Assembly: GCA_030145015.1 (NCBI GenBank) | Contig: JAQYWI010000083.1 | Coordinates: forward strand, 1 to 22,408 | DNA from: Desulfobacterales bacterium | Lineage (GTDB): Bacteria; Desulfobacterota; Desulfobacteria; Desulfobacterales; JAHEIW01 | Direction: 5' to 3' | DNA length: 22,408 nt | In this document: one piece after another, positions 22,330 through 22,408 of the stretch | Numbering within the stretch: position 1 is the stretch's first letter | How the letters are laid out: each line of letters starts with the position of its first letter | Notes under the pieces: model-generated | Told to the model about the DNA's origin: nothing | The model's database searches: none | Seen by the model: the letters and a program-made list of their open reading frames with translations, nothing else | Translations under genes and position numbers: made by a program

Positions 22330-22342
22330 TCACCTCCTTTCT
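22330..22342 (-). other. Perfect Shine-Dalgarno sequence with no gene behind it
   Basis: On the - strand AGAAAGGAGGTGA (complement of 22330-22342) is fully complementary to the usual 3' end of 16S rRNA. No ATG, GTG or TTG frame of useful length starts within ten bases. It lies in the roughly 200-base leader before the YeiH-like gene. The rest of 22211-22408 shows no gene. Confidence 0.4.
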
Positions 22343-22408
22343 TATTGATATTACTGCTAAATTGTAACTTTATGCCTTATTTTCCCATGAAGATGTTCAT
22401 TTTTTATA

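Noticed and set aside
22328..22343. Similarity to the 3' end of 16S rRNA on the + strand
   Set aside because: Only about 13 bases match and no other rRNA sequence is present, so it is not an rRNA gene; its complement is instead noted as an orphan Shine-Dalgarno site.

Overview
The window looks like the chromosome of a strictly anaerobic, respiratory Gram-negative bacterium. The best fit is a sulfate-reducing type Desulfobacterota (Desulfobacterales-like). This is inferred from a division cluster next to a complete Rnf operon that contains a small tetraheme c-type cytochrome, from the style of the cytochrome and radical-SAM genes, and from a YeiH-type putative sulfate exporter. No rRNA, tRNA, CRISPR array, transposase or phage gene was seen.

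Layout: (1) 1-5114, + strand: the 3' end of murG, then murC, ftsQ, ftsA and ftsZ, a shortened division and cell-wall (dcw) cluster without murB or ddl between murC and ftsQ. (2) 5484-7214, +: a radical-SAM protein with a B12-domain-like N-terminus. (3) 7579-16053, +: an unusual Rnf operon in the order rnfB (fused to a GltD-type pyridine-nucleotide oxidoreductase), two cNMP-binding-like proteins (the first with a C-terminal thioredoxin-like ferredoxin domain), a tetraheme cytochrome c, then rnfC-D-G-E-A. (4) 16274-17491, -: a radical-SAM/SPASM protein that starts with a short dehydrogenase-like Rossmann fragment. (5) 17761-20710: three paralogous membrane-anchored helical proteins (one +, two -) and a GNAT/FemAB-like transferase coupled to the - strand pair. 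I do not recognise this set. (6) 20861-22210, -: a YeiH/UPF0324 membrane protein.

The Rnf operon is the most coherent biological story. RnfC keeps both 4Fe-4S clusters but its flavin and NADH-binding loops look eroded. RnfD lacks the usual flavinylation motif, while RnfG keeps it. RnfB carries a fused FAD/NAD(P)H module. Together with the cytochrome, this suggests an Rnf whose pyridine-nucleotide site has moved from RnfC to RnfB and which may exchange electrons with a periplasmic heme protein.

A second pattern runs through the whole window. Nearly every spacer that is not tightly coupled contains degenerate tandem arrays of 7-, 8- or 9-base words, usually as an inverted pair around a short centre, with a different word in each pair. 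Several arrays run right up to, or include, the stop or start codon of the neighbouring gene. These arrays fill most of the non-coding sequence and are not explained by any gene call.
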